Shown: positions 28,771 through 39,134 of the stretch, piece after piece
Layout of the letters: each line of letters starts with the position of its first letter
Numbering within the stretch: the first letter of the stretch is position 1
NCBI GenBank assembly: GCA_963575745.1
Contig: CAUYUJ010020615.1
Coordinates: 1,157,736-1,221,735, forward strand
Reading direction: 5' to 3'
Source of the DNA: Prorocentrum cordatum
Lineage: Eukaryota > Sar > Dinophyceae > Prorocentrales > Prorocentraceae
DNA length: 64,000 nucleotides
Translations under genes and position numbers: made by a program
Notes under the pieces: model-generated
What the model saw: the letters and a program-made list of their open reading frames with translations, nothing else
What the model was told of the DNA's origin: nothing
The model's database searches: none

Positions 28771-29490
28771 CCAGAACCATCCGCGCGCTTCGCGCGCTCA
28801 AAATCTGGCAAAGGCCAGACCTTGACAAAAACACGGCTGCACGCATTAATAAGTTCACGGGTGCACGCATGCGCGTGCCCACGAATGGCCTCAACTCTAC
28901 CACAGGGCTTGCTCAACACAGTGAGTGCATGCCGCGATTTGCGTTGGCGTTCATCCCGAAGCGTATTGTGAGACCTTGATTCCTTTAGGGGGCCTCGGGC
29001 TGAGGGCAAGGTTGCGTGTACAGTTTGGAAGTGCTGGGAGCCTTAGACCTCTTGGGGCTGGAGGGGCCGTCGCGCGCTTCGCGCTTCACGCGCGCTTCGG
29101 TTCCGGCACGTTTCAGCTTTGTCCCACTAATGTACATGCTCACATCTATACACCCTCAGTTCCTACACTAATCCAACCAGGCACTAATCCATACATCCCA
29201 TCACCTGGAATTGATGAATACCTTCATCCAAATACCTTCATCCAAGCAGCCGGGAAAACACACATGACGCACCTGCGAAATTTATGTATCGAGGCATGCA
29301 TCGACCCATTTCTCCACAAATGCATCCATGCACCACAAACCCATCCAGGCGTCCATACATGAGAGGGCGGCGATGACGTTGTCAGTCTGCGGGGCTCTGA
29401 AGAAACCCGCCGCAAGCGCCTAACTTTTACAAAAAATGCATTGTGCCCGCCGCAGGCGTCGATTTATTCGTTTAAGCAGAATGTGCATGG
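28771..29490. other. no gene seen; two GCGCGC-TTC-GCGCGC palindromes
   Basis: GCGCGCTTCGCGCGC occurs near 28783 and a similar CGCGCGCTTCGCG near 29070. ATCCA/ACATC words recur loosely at 29160-29350. No convincing frame. Confidence 0.4.
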
Positions 29491-29600
29491 ATCGCGGGGT
29501 GGGTCGCGGATGGATCGCGTGTGGGTCGCGGGGTGGGTTGCGGGTGGGTCGCGGGTGGGTCGCGCATGGGTTGCGGGTGGGTCGCAAGGGGGACGACAAC
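29491..29600. repeat. GGGTCGCGGGTGGGTCGCG minisatellite
   Basis: About ten imperfect copies of (G)TGGGTCGCG, 10-11 bp. Confidence 0.85.
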
Positions 29601-29619
29601 AACAAGGCAAAACAACCGG

Positions 29620-29675
29620 CTGGTGGACCCGGTCAGGGTCCACCAGCTCGCTGTTTCGCTCCTTGTGGCGAAACA
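29620..29675. other. two adjacent perfect hairpins
   Basis: CTGGTGGACCC (29620-29630), loop GGTCA, then GGGTCCACCAG (29636-29646) form a perfect 11-bp stem. TGTTTCGC (29652-29659) and GCGAAACA (29668-29675) form a perfect 8-bp stem with an 8-nt loop. CTGGTGGACCC occurs again at 29681. Function unknown. Confidence 0.6.
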
Positions 29676-29700
29676 TGTCACTGGTGGACCCGGAGCCCCC

Positions 29701-29741
29701 CCAGCAACGCAACGCAACGCAACGCAACACAACGCAACATA
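29701..29741. repeat. (CAACG)n microsatellite
   Basis: Seven or eight AACGC/AACAC pentamers. Confidence 0.85.
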
Positions 29742-29894
29742 TGGCTGGCAACAGAAACCAAAGGAAGCCGTTGGAAAATCCTCTGGGATCCTTCGAGGTC
29801 CTTAGGAAAGCCGACGCATTCCCGCGAGCTGAAACTATGTGCGCTCCCCCGAGCCGAAAACTTCGGGTTTGCTATATAACCCTTAAGCCAGAGG

Positions 29895-30660
29895 CGTGCT
29901 AAGATCTCCGGTAACTGGTTAACAATTTTCTAGTTCGCGCGCGCGGGGCGGCCCCTGGGGGTCCCCGGACGAAAAGTACCCCGACCAGGTCCCGGCCGGT
30001 CCCCGGCCGGGTCCCGGCCGGGTCCCGGCCGGGTCCCGGCCGGGTCCCCCCGAGCGCTCCATGAGCGCACCAACAGGGCTCCGAGACGTCCCCGAGAGCC
30101 CCAAGAAAGGCCAAGAGGCCCCCAAGAGGCCCCCAAGATGGTACACGAGGGGTCCGACATGCCACAAGATCGCTCCAAGACGCCCAAGATAGCCCCCAGA
30201 CGCCCCAAGAGGCCTCCAAGAGCACTCCCAATAGGGCCCCCGGAGGCAAAAATCATTGTTTTTCCATAGGTTTTTGAGAGATTTTGGAGCTTCCACCTTT
30301 TCGGCTTCCCGACGCCCCAAGACGGCCCAAGAGGCCCCCAAGATCGCCCCAAGAGGGCCCAAGAGGCACCCAAGAGGGCCCCAAGATGGCCCAAGAGGGC
30401 TCGAAGACGGCCCAAGAAGCCTCCAAAACGGTCCAAGAGGGCCCCAAGAACGCCCCCAAAGGGGCCCCAGAGAGGGAACACGAAACAACATTTCGAGCCC
30501 TCGGCCCTAAGAAGCCCCTACGAGGCCCCTAAGAGGCCCCAAGAGGCCCCCACGGGGCCCTCAGGAGGCCCCCAAGAGTCCCCCAAGCGGCCCCAGGAGG
30601 CCCCCCAAATGCCCCCCCGAGCGCCCCAGGAGTCCCCCAAGCGGCCCCAGGAACCCCCAA
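29895..30660. repeat. minisatellite module: GGGTCCCGGCC repeats then CCCAAGAGG repeats
   Basis: It starts with AAGATCTCCGGTAACTG...GTACCCC (29900-29980), also found diverged at 35538-35625. Five ~11-bp GGGTCCCGGCC units and a long run of 9-10 bp CCCAAGAGG words follow. The spacer TTTTCCATAGGTTTTTGAGA...CTTTTCGGCTTCCCGAC lies at 30255-30315. Minus-strand Gly/Leu/Trp/Ser-rich frames are by-products. Confidence 0.85.
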
Positions 30661-30729
30661 AGCGCCGCATTGACACCAGGCCCTCGGGCAAACGGCAGAC
30701 ATGAGACTGTATGGGCCGGCGGAATGAGC

Positions 30730-31235
30730 GAAGCGATTAAATAACCCTTAAGGGATGCTATAGAATCCCTAAGGGAAGGCTGCAGAACCCCTAAGGGATG
30801 CTATAGAATCCCTATGGGATGCTAAAGAATCCCTAAGGGATGCTATAGACTCCCTAAGGGCTGCTACAGAATCCGTACGGATGCTATGGAATCCCTTAGG
30901 GCTGCCATCGAATCCCTTAGGGCTGCCATAGAATCCCTTAGGGCTGCTATATAATCCCTAAGGGATGCAATGAAATCCTTAAGGGGTGCTATAGAATCCC
31001 TAAGGGATGCCAAAGAATCCCTGAGGGATACTATAGAATCATCTAAAGGGATGCGATATAATCTCTAAGCGGTGCCATAGAATCCCTAAGGGATGCCAAA
31101 GAATCCCTGAAGGGGGCTGTAGAATCCTTGAAGGGATGCTATGAAAGCCCTAATGACGCCCGATCCCGAAGGGATGCTATAGAATCCCTAAGGGATGCTA
31201 TGGAATCCCTAAGGGATGCGATAGAATCCCAATGG
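30730..31235. repeat. ~21-bp minisatellite AATCCCTAAGGGATGCTATAG
   Basis: About 22 imperfect tandem copies. The core CCCTAAGGG is nearly palindromic, so each unit could form a small hairpin. Confidence 0.9.
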
Positions 31236-31439
31236 GCCCCGGCGTGTTGCCCAGCGTCCCTCAGTGGCCTGCCCCAGAGGGGGGAGGCGCATGCCAAAAT
31301 GGCTAGAACCACACATGAAGAGAGGGAAAGGAGCGTGCCCACGTCAGCCGCAAGGCCACCAGAGCCACGGGAGTCAAATCCGCCGCCGTGCCTTCTGCAC
31401 GGCAGAAGCGAATTCGAAGCTGGGCCGGCACGGGAACGA

Positions 31440-32510
31440 AAAGATTCCTAAATATGACTCTCATCGGATTCGTACAAGCTTCCCGCAGGATTCCTGTAGG
31501 ATTCGTAAAGGCCCTTCCTATGAGATTCGCAGAGGCCCCATCGGATTTCCATAGGATTCCTCCAGGATTCCTATAGAATGCGTAGAGGCCCTCTAGGATA
31601 CGTATGAAAATCATATCGGATTCCGATAGGATTCGTAGAGGCCTCGTGGGATTCCGATGGGAGTCCTACTGGATATGTAAAGGCCCTATGGTACTCCTCT
31701 CAGGTTCCTATAAGAGTCCGATAGGGCTCGTAGGAGCCCTATAGCAATCCTATGAGATTCCTATAGGAATCCGATAAGATTTGCAGAGGTTCTATAAGAT
31801 TCCTATGAGTTTGCGATAGGATTCCTATGGGATTCGTAAATGCCCTAATAAGATTATTATGAGATTCCCATGGGATTCCTATAGGGTTCGTAGAGACCCT
31901 ACAGGATTCCTATGGGATTCCTGTAGGAATCGGAGAAGCCATTTTCAGATTCCCGTGGGATTCCTGTAGGATTCCACTAGGATTCGTAGAGGCCCTATAG
32001 GATTCCCATCGGAGTCCTATAAGGTTCCCATAGGAATCAGGCCCTATAGGATTTCTATGGGATTCCTATGGGATTCCTGTAGGCTTTGTAGAGGCCCTAT
32101 AGGATTCCCAGGAGTCCGATAAGATCCGTATATGATTCGTAAAGGCCCTGTAGGATTCCCAAAGGATTCCCAAAGGATTCTTATGGGTTTCCCATAGGAA
32201 TCCTAAAAGCCCTATAGGATTCCCATGGGAATCCTATGGGATTCCCATAGGAATCCTTAAAGGCCCTATAGGTGTCCTACAGGCTTCCTATAGGATTCCT
32301 GTAGGATTCGTAAAAAGGCCCCATCGGAGTCCCATAGGATTCCTACTGGATTCCCATAGGATTCGTAAAGGCCCTACAAGATTCCTATAAAATCCCATGG
32401 GGTTCCCATAAGACTCGTAGAGGCCCTATGGGATTCCTGTGGGATTCCTATGGGGTTCTTATAAGGTTCGCGGAGACCCTATAGGATGCCAACGGAATCC
32501 TACAGAATTC
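31440..32510. repeat. degenerate minisatellite of GGATTCCTATAGG / GATTCGTAGAGGCCC words
   Basis: More than 1 kb of variable 12-35 bp units made of (C)CTATAGGATTCC(T/C)ATGGGATTC and GATTCGTA(G/A)AGGCCCTA. Many units are self-complementary (CCTATAGG). No frame survives across it. Confidence 0.9.
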
Positions 32511-32589
32511 GGGGTAACGTGCATAGCGTTGCGTTGCGTTAAGTTGCACCGGGGGGGGGGTTGGGGCCGGCGCCACTGATTGGTTTCGT

Positions 32590-32690
32590 CAACAACAACA
32601 ACACCAACACCAACACCAACACCAACACCAACACCAACACCAACACCAACACCAACACCAACAACAACAACAACAACAACAACAACAACG
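32590..32690. repeat. (CAACAC)n and (CAA)n microsatellite
   Basis: Pure hexamers, then trimers. Confidence 0.95.
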
Positions 32691-32746
32691 CAACAAATAG
32701 AATTCTCACCACGGATCCCCACTAGAGCCACGCACCCACGAGCGCG

Positions 32747-34355
32747 TTTCTTTATGCTCGGCGCTGACGGGCGTCAGGGGGGGGGGCGAAAGGGGGGTAT
32801 GACGTAACGCCCCCCCCCGCCGTGTGGCTCCGGAACCGCAGCCGCGCCCGGGACGCTACGAGCGACGAGCGACGAGCGACGAGCGACGACGACGACGCGA
32901 GCAGCACGTAGGTGGCGATATGCCCTACTGCGCCTGTGTACACCACAGCGCTCGCGTGCACCACAGCGCGCGTGTATACCACAGCGCCTGCGTACACCGC
33001 AACAACCGTGTGCAACGCAGCGCCTGTGTACACCACAGTGCTTGGGTACACTACAGCGCCAGCGTACATGTGTACACCGCAATGCCGCAACTACAATGTG
33101 CAACACCACGCCTGTGTACACCACAGTGCTTGCGTGCACCGCATCGCCTGTGCACGCCACAGCGCGTGTCTACACCACCGCATCCGCCTGCAACGCAGCG
33201 TTGGTGTACACCACAACGCCTGCATGCATAGGACAGGTAGGAGGAGCATGTACGTGAGGATCTGCTGCGGACAACTAGACGCCACGCCAGGAAATTGCTG
33301 ATAATGGAATGCGACATTCTTCCCTCCTCCCTCCTTCTCCACCTCCACCACCTCCTCTTCCTCTTCCTCCTCCTTTTCTTCCTTGCCCCCCGTCGTGCGG
33401 GTTGGCGCTGCAGCGCACGTCCGCATCTCAGCGCGCACCGCATAATGGTCTATTGAATCGGTCCACTTTGTTCTCGGACGGCCAATGGCGCTGGAGCCTC
33501 CTGGGCGCAAATGGGAGGAGTTAGGGTGATGCGAGCGGACTCGGGAGGACTCGTAGATTCCAGCGGCGCTCCGTCGTCCATAAGGATTGTGTTGTATTGT
33601 TTTCTGTGGAATCCTCACGCGCTCCATTTTGTCATAAAGATTCGTTATAACAATATATATATATACAACAGTGGTGCTGTGTTGCGCACGGTTGCTGTGG
33701 TGCACACGGGCCCCGTGGAGTACACAGGCACTGTTATGCACGCAGGCATTGCGGTGTACACTGGCGCTGTGTTGTACACGGCTGATGTGGTGTACGCAAG
33801 CGCTGTGGTGTGCACAGAAGCTGTTGTGCCCACAAGCACGGTGGCACAAACTGACGCTGTGTTGCACGCGGCTGCTGTGGTGTACATAGGCGGTGTGGTG
33901 GGTGTGGTGTACACAGGCGGTGTGGTGCACGCAGGGCAGGCACTGTGGTGTGCACAGGCGTTGTGGTGCAAATCGCCACCTACATGCTGGCGCTACCCAT
34001 CCTCCGTCATTCCTGAGCATTCCCAGACGCCGCTGGCGCGAAACGTGACGACATCGACCCCCCCCCCTAGATGATTGCCGTCATCGGCCCGGAATAAAAA
34101 ACAGGCTTCAGCCGCGTCCGCGCGCACGACGACTATGAGCGACGAGCGACAAGCGACGACGACGACGACGACGGCGACGACGACGACTGCGGGCCAGACT
34201 CCTATGCGGATTCCTACGCGGACACCTACGCGGATCCCCAAACACACGGCGACTGGCCCAGAGCGCACTGGGGGGGGGGGGAGCGTTACGTCAAAGGGGG
34301 GGGGAAGCGGGGGCCATGACGCCCGTCATGCCCCAAGCAATAAAGAAACGGGCTC
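32747..34355. repeat. large imperfect inverted repeat
   Basis: The left arm has GTTTCTTTATGCTCGG and TGACGGGCGTCA (32749-32776), GACGTAACGCCCCC (32801), CGACGAGCGAC words, GTAGGTGGCGAT (32919-32930) and a TGTACACCACAGCGCC array to 33230. The right arm carries the reverse complements: GTGGTGTACACAGGCG array (33664-33975), ATCGCCACCTACATGC (33970-33985), CGACGAGCGAC words, a diverged inner copy at 34055-34110, GCGTTACGTC (34283) and GACGCCCGTCATGCCCCAAG (34319-34338). The arms flank about 0.4 kb holding a LINE-like remnant. Confidence 0.75.
33256..33640 (-). pseudogene. remnant of a LINE-type ORF2 C-terminus (tentative)
   Basis: The minus strand reads MERVRIPQKTIQHNPYG, then, after an unrelated segment, GRPRTKWTDSIDHYAVRAEM, then AFHYQQFPGV. 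The pattern [R/P]-P-K-K-X-[hydrophobic]-X(4)-P-X-G-[R/K]-R-S-X-G-R-P-[R/K]-[T/K]-[R/K]-W is typical of the C-terminus of many non-LTR retrotransposon ORF2 proteins. A GAA/GGA low-complexity tract interrupts it. No RT or endonuclease motif remains. It occupies the spacer of the large inverted repeat. Confidence 0.4.
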
Positions 34356-34359
34356 CAGG

Positions 34360-34780
34360 GACAATGAATGACAGTTCGGCCCCCTCACTCTGACATATGT
34401 CAGGTGGGGGGCCACCCGTAGGCCGCTCAAACCTGTCATCAAAAAAAACCGTAGGCAACCGTAAGCCCCCAATAGACACGAAGGTCGCCCCGTAGCACCA
34501 ACTACAGCTCCGACAAAATTCGCACAACATGCTCCCGCTAATTTCGGGACGCCCCTCACGCGAATCGCGTACCGGAAAGAGCTCCACCTATGGCACCAAT
34601 GGGCAACTTCGCATGGCGTCCCCCCGCGCATTTCGGTACATGCCTCACATGGGAGCTCCACCCGCGGCGTCAGCGTCCGTCGCCTGGCTCTTCGTTTGCT
34701 CATCTACTGGCCTTGAGCTCATACCGCCACCGTGCCTGGGCTGTGGGTCACGCGCTTCTTGGATACGTAATTACCTATTG
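34360..34780. other. no gene seen
   Basis: Mixed sequence. The minus frame at 34326-34703 has some ordinary composition but no border or motif that supports it. Confidence 0.35.
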
Positions 34781-35225
34781 GGGCCTCTTGGCATGCTTCT
34801 CGGGCAGCTCTTGGAGCCAGTTTTGAAGCCTCTGGGGGGGCTGTTTGGGGTATTTGGGGGGCCTCTTTTGGGCCTCTTGGGGGACTGCTGGCGGTCTGGG
34901 GGTCAACTTGAGGGGGAGGGCTCGAAATGTGAGTTGCAATTCCCACTCGTGCGCGCCTCTTTGGACTATCTCAAACCGTTTTGGTTGCCTTTTGGACGGC
35001 CCTGGGGCTCTTTTGGGGGCATCTTCGGCCGTCTTGGGGCGATATTGGGGGCCTCTTGGGCCGTATTGGACGTTGTTTCAACCTAAACAACAAATATATG
35101 TTTTTCCTGAAAACATGGCGCAATTTTGGCCATCCGGGGCCCTCTTGGGGAGGATCTTAGAGCTTTCTCGGAGAGTATTGGGGGCTCTTCGGCAGTCTTG
35201 AAGCCATCTTGAGGCGTCTTGCGGC
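34781..35225. repeat. CCTCTTGGG minisatellite, opposite orientation to its neighbours
   Basis: GGGGCCTCTTGGG and GCCGTCTTGGGG words run on the plus strand, whereas 29.9-30.7 and 35.7-36.9 kb carry the complementary CCCAAGAGG on the plus strand. Confidence 0.8.
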
Positions 35226-35443
35226 CCCGGTGGGCCGCTCTGGTCGCTCACTTGTGCTCCCCGGAACGATTTGAGCGACCGGAGGGAGGCCCGGGAAGCC
35301 CAGGAAGGGGGTCCAGATTTCCGGTGCTAAGGGGGGGAGAATCATGGAGGGTATGCCGGCCCAGGGCCTGGGCCCCTGGTACCTGGTACCCCCGCAGATG
35401 ATCAATAGATATTCTCGCTCTCTCACACACACACGTGTATACA

Positions 35444-35447
<4 letters not shown>

Positions 35448-35490
<43 letters not shown>
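35448..35490. repeat. (AT)n microsatellite
   Basis: Pure AT run of about 43 bp. Confidence 0.95.
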
Positions 35491-35494
<4 letters not shown>

Positions 35495-35535
35495 CGAGGT
35501 ATGAATAAATTCGCCGGCCCAACGGGCCAGAGGGG

Positions 35536-36900
35536 TGCTGAGATCTCCGGCAACTGCTTTACAGTGATTCTACTTAGCGCATGCGGGGCGGCACCTGGGG
35601 GTCCCCTGAAGAAAAGTACCCCGGGCGAAGCCCGGGCGCTGCGGGTCGGAGGTGGTTTTCCTCCTGGGCGCCGCCCTCGAGGCCGTCCAGAGAGCCCTAA
35701 GAAAAGCCAAGCGGCCGCCAAGAGCCCCTCAAGATGATACAAGAGAGCTCCAAGATGCCACAAGCTCGCTCCAAGACGCGATGCCCCCCAGACGGCCCAA
35801 CACGCCTCCCAGAGCACTCTCAAGAGGGCCCCAAGAGGCAAAATTCGTTGCTTTTTCATAGGTTGGAGAGATTTTGGCGTTTCCACCTTTTCGGCTTCCC
35901 GACACCCCAAGACGGCCCAAGAGGCCCCCAAAACCTCCCCAAGAGGGCCTAAGAGGCCCCTCAGAGGGCCCCAAGACGGACAAAGAGGGCTCCCAAGAAT
36001 GCTCCAAGACGGCCCAAGCAGCCTCCAAGACGGCTCAAGAAGGCCCCAAGAACGCCCCAAGAGAGGTCCCAGGGGGCAAACACGAATCACCATTTCGAGC
36101 TCTCGGCCCTGAGAAAGCCCAAGGAGTCCCCAAGAGGCCCACAAGAGACCCCAAGACGCCCCCAACAGACCCCCAAGCGGCCCGCCCCAAGAGGCAAACT
36201 TCATTGCGTTTCCATAGGTTTTAGCGAGATTTTGGCGTTTCCACCTTTTCAGCTTCCCCACACCCCAAGACGGCACAAGAGGCCCCCGAGACCGCCCCAA
36301 GAGGCCCCCAAGAGGGCTCCAAGACGGCCCAAGAGGACTCCGAAACAGCCCAAGCAGCCTCCAAGACTGCTCAAGAAGGCCCCAAGAACGCCCCGAGAGA
36401 GGTCCCGGGGGGGGGGAACACGAATCAACATGTCGAGCTCTCGGCCCTAAGAAGGCCCCAGGAGTTCCCGAGAGGCCCCTAAGAACCCCAAGACGCCCCC
36501 AACAAGTCCTCAGGAGGCCCCCAACAGGCCCCTAAGCGGCCACAAGAGGCAAACATCATTGCTTTTTTTTTGAATAGATTTTGGCGTTCCCACCTGTTCG
36601 GCTTCCCCACACCCCAAGACGGCCCAAGAGGCCCCCAAGACCGCCCCAAGAGGGCACAAGAGGCCCCGCAAGAGGGCCCCAAGACGGACAAAGAGGGCTC
36701 CAAGACGGCCCAAGAGGCCTCCATAACGGCCCCAAGAACGCCCCAAGAGAGGTCCAAGGGGGGGAACACGAAACATTTCGACCTCTCGGCCCTAAGCAGC
36801 CTCTGGAATCCTCAAGAGGTCCCCAAGAGGCCCCAAGAGGCCTCCACGACGCCCCCAAGCGGCCCCAGGAGGCTCCCCAAATGCCCCCCCGAGCACGCAA
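35536..36900. repeat. higher-order repeat, ~350-bp units of CCCAAGAGG minisatellite with a fixed spacer
   Basis: The spacer (CATTGCTTTTTCATAGG ... GATTTTGGCGTTTCCACC ... GGCTTCC-GACACCCCAAGACGG) recurs near 35855, 36200 and 36555, about 345-355 bp apart, and once at 30255. Between spacers are 9-10 bp CCCAAGAGG, CCCCAAGACGG and TCCAAGACGG words. Confidence 0.85.
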
Positions 36901-38040
36901 GCAAGTGCCAACGACCCGACGCGTTTAAGAGTCCCCACGAGGCCACCAGAGGCCTCCCGAAAGAGTCCCCATAGGCAAAACGCTTCCAGACGGCCCGCGA
37001 CGCGTTCGAGGCTCCCCAAGCGGCCACCCAGAAGCCTCACATGCCGAAAGCAAAGCCTGATAAAAAAAGCAGTCGCCGCCCCTGCAGCTCCGTACCGCGA
37101 AAGACCACTCGGTCAGTCGACAACGGTACGCAATTATGGGCCGGCGGAAGGAGCGAAACGATTCAATCCATAAATGCTTCCATTCCTCTTCCTGTATTGT
37201 ACAAGCCGGGGGGGACCGTCGCCCCACCCAAAACGGACCCCCTGGATCCGCTTCCCCAGGAGGCCCCCGAACGCCCATGTCGGAGCTCCTGGAAGCCCTT
37301 GCTGGGCCCAGGCAACGGGCCCAAGTCGTTCAGGTGGGCGGCCGAGAGGACCCACGAGGGGGCCAAGAAGCTCAAGACACGCACCGAAGGCCCGAAGACG
37401 ACGCAAGACCCCTAAAGAGGCATTCGAAACGCAAATAAACAATGATTTCCAATGGATGCCTGTATGATTTCGGGAATGCTCTATTCTTCGGTCTTCCAGG
37501 CGCCCGAGGCCGCCCAGGAGGCCAGACAATCGTTCCGAAACTACCCGAAAGTCCTTCCAGGCAGTCCGAGGGAGCCCCAAAACGGCCCAACAAAGACCCA
37601 ATATGGCCCGAAGAGGGCCCAATGACGGCCTCACACGGCCCCAAGACGCCCCCCGAGGCATTCCTAATAGTGGCCCAGTCGATCAGGAAGACCGCAATAG
37701 GAAGCAGAGTGGCCCGAGGAGGCCCCCAGAGGCCCTCCAGACGGCGCCCAGGAGGCCCCCAGACGGCTTTAAGAAGCTCGTAAACACTCTCGTGAGGACC
37801 CCAAAACGCTCCCCAAGGAGGAGCCTCCGCAAAAAACGCTGAGGATGGGGAGGAATTCGCAGGGCAGGGCGAGAATGGGGACGAGGAAGAACAGAAAATC
37901 AATGAGAAATAATACTAGGAAGAACAGTGATAATACGAATCATAAGAAGAGTAATTATAATAATACTAGCAATACGAATAATGATGCGAATAACAAGCAA
38001 CAACATGAGGGAACGTCGTCGAACAAGGCAGCAATGAGTT
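36901..38040. other. decayed minisatellite and A-rich DNA; no supportable gene
   Basis: Loose CCCAAGA-type words fade out near 37030 and reappear at 37560-37770. GGGCCGGCGGAAGGAGCGAA at 37139 also occurs (one change) at 30714. An AATA/GAATAA-rich stretch lies at 37890-38010. The plus-strand frame at 37041-37415 (124 codons) has no recognisable motif and overlaps the repeat. Confidence 0.4.
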
Positions 38041-38061
38041 ACATGTCTGCGTGTGATTCAC

Positions 38062-38125
38062 CTTCCTGCCCTTCTGTCTGCACGTCAAGCTTCAAGGACC
38101 AAGGCGCATGGCGCGAAACGCCAGA
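38062..38125 (-). CDS. candidate internal exon, 64 nt
   Basis: Minus strand: acceptor ATATTGCAG|T, 21 codons (SGVSRHAPWSLKLDVQTEGQ then E) plus one base, and donor GGAAG|GTGAAT. It lies 207-276 bp downstream of the candidate exon at 38339-38485, and the phases agree (that exon ends on a codon boundary). The 213-bp gap would be an intron filled with AT and GA microsatellite. The family is not recognised. Confidence 0.4.
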
Positions 38126-38159
38126 CTGCAATATTGTATCTACTTTCGTCGATGTATCG

Positions 38160-38202
38160 ATATATCGATATATATATATACATACATATATATATACATA
38201 AC

Positions 38203-38246
<44 letters not shown>

Positions 38247-38330
38247 AAAGGAAAAGAAAGAGAGAAAGAGAGAGAGAGAGAACGAACATGAGAGGGAGAG
38301 TGAGAGAGAGAGAGAGAGACACACAGAAAC
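38160..38330. repeat. (TA)n and (GA)n microsatellites
   Basis: TATATACATA followed by long interrupted GAGAGA. It lies between two candidate exons and so is possibly intronic. Confidence 0.9.
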
Positions 38331-38338
38331 GACGCGGC

Positions 38339-38485
38339 CTGGAAGTCGACGGCAGGGCTTGCCGCGCCGCACGAGAACCAGGACCGCCGCCTCCAGCACT
38401 GCACCGGGACGGTCAGCACCAGGTTCTGCGGCGCCGCCTCCAGCAGCGGGAGGCTGAACATGCACGCGCCCACCACGCGGTCGTC
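38339..38485 (-). CDS. candidate internal exon, 147 nt
   Basis: Minus strand: a pyrimidine-containing tract and GGCCCAG|G acceptor, then exactly 49 codons, ending CAG|GC (GC donors are common in dinoflagellates). The peptide is rich in hydrophobic beta-like stretches (GACMFSLPLLEAAPQNLVLT, then VPVQCWRRR). A beta-sandwich such as C2 is possible but not demonstrable. Together with 38062-38125 it forms the best two-exon model in the window. Confidence 0.45.
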
Positions 38486-38659
38486 CTGGGCCAAGTGCTG
38501 GCCCCGCCCCAGGAGGGGCAGTAGAAACAGCAACGAGGGAGTGAAGGAGGGGGAGGGAAGGAAAACGAGCAATACATGTACATATATATGTATATATACA
38601 TCGATGCACATGTGTATATATATGTATATACATATAGATGTATGTATGTGTATATATAC

Positions 38660-38787
38660 ACAATCCCCTCTCTTCCTCATGCCGGCCAGCCGTCGTTTCT
38701 AGAGGTCGTGGCAGAACAACGCCACTCCGAAGGCAGGAGGCCGGCAGCGAGACCACTAAGACAGCGAAGTGCCACGGCTCTCACCCA
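38660..38787 (-). repeat. element 3 terminal repeat B2
   Basis: It resembles 39004-39134 (CCTCATGCCGGCCAGCCGTC, CGCCACTCCGAAGGCAG, GGCCGGCAGCGA-ACCACTAAGA). The outer edge abuts a TATATG microsatellite. Confidence 0.75.
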
Positions 38788-39003
38788 GCTGGAACATGAG
38801 CAAGACTATAAGGGGCGGGCGCGGCGGGAGCGATTGCTACGGACAGCTGTTGAAGAGCAAAACGCCTGGAAACACAGTCACATTCTACGGGAACTTGCAA
38901 CCACCTGTGATTACGCGTTACCCACTGAGAACTTGCAACTACCTGTGATGATCTGCGCCGCTTTGGCACTAAAACATCAATTCCTGTGAGAGCACGTCCA
39001 TCT

Positions 39004-39134
39004 ACAACCCCCTCTCCTCCTCATGCCGGCCAGCCGTCGTTTCCAATGATCGTGGCAGAGCAGCGCCACTCCGAAGGCAGACGGCCGGCAGCGATACCAC
39101 TAAGAAATCGAAATGCCACGGCCTTTACCCAAAT
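39004..39134 (-). repeat. element 3 terminal repeat B1
   Basis: Diverged copy of B2, overlapping the decayed end of the methyltransferase-like frame, as in elements 1 and 2 where B1 follows that ORF closely. Confidence 0.75.

Noticed and set aside
30730-31235. CRISPR-like array of short repeats
   Set aside because: Units are contiguous and degenerate with no unique spacers, and the setting is eukaryotic.
37041-37415. 124-codon plus-strand ORF starting MPKAKPDKKSS
   Set aside because: Shares a segment with the repeat at 30714 and has no recognisable domain or splice-like border.
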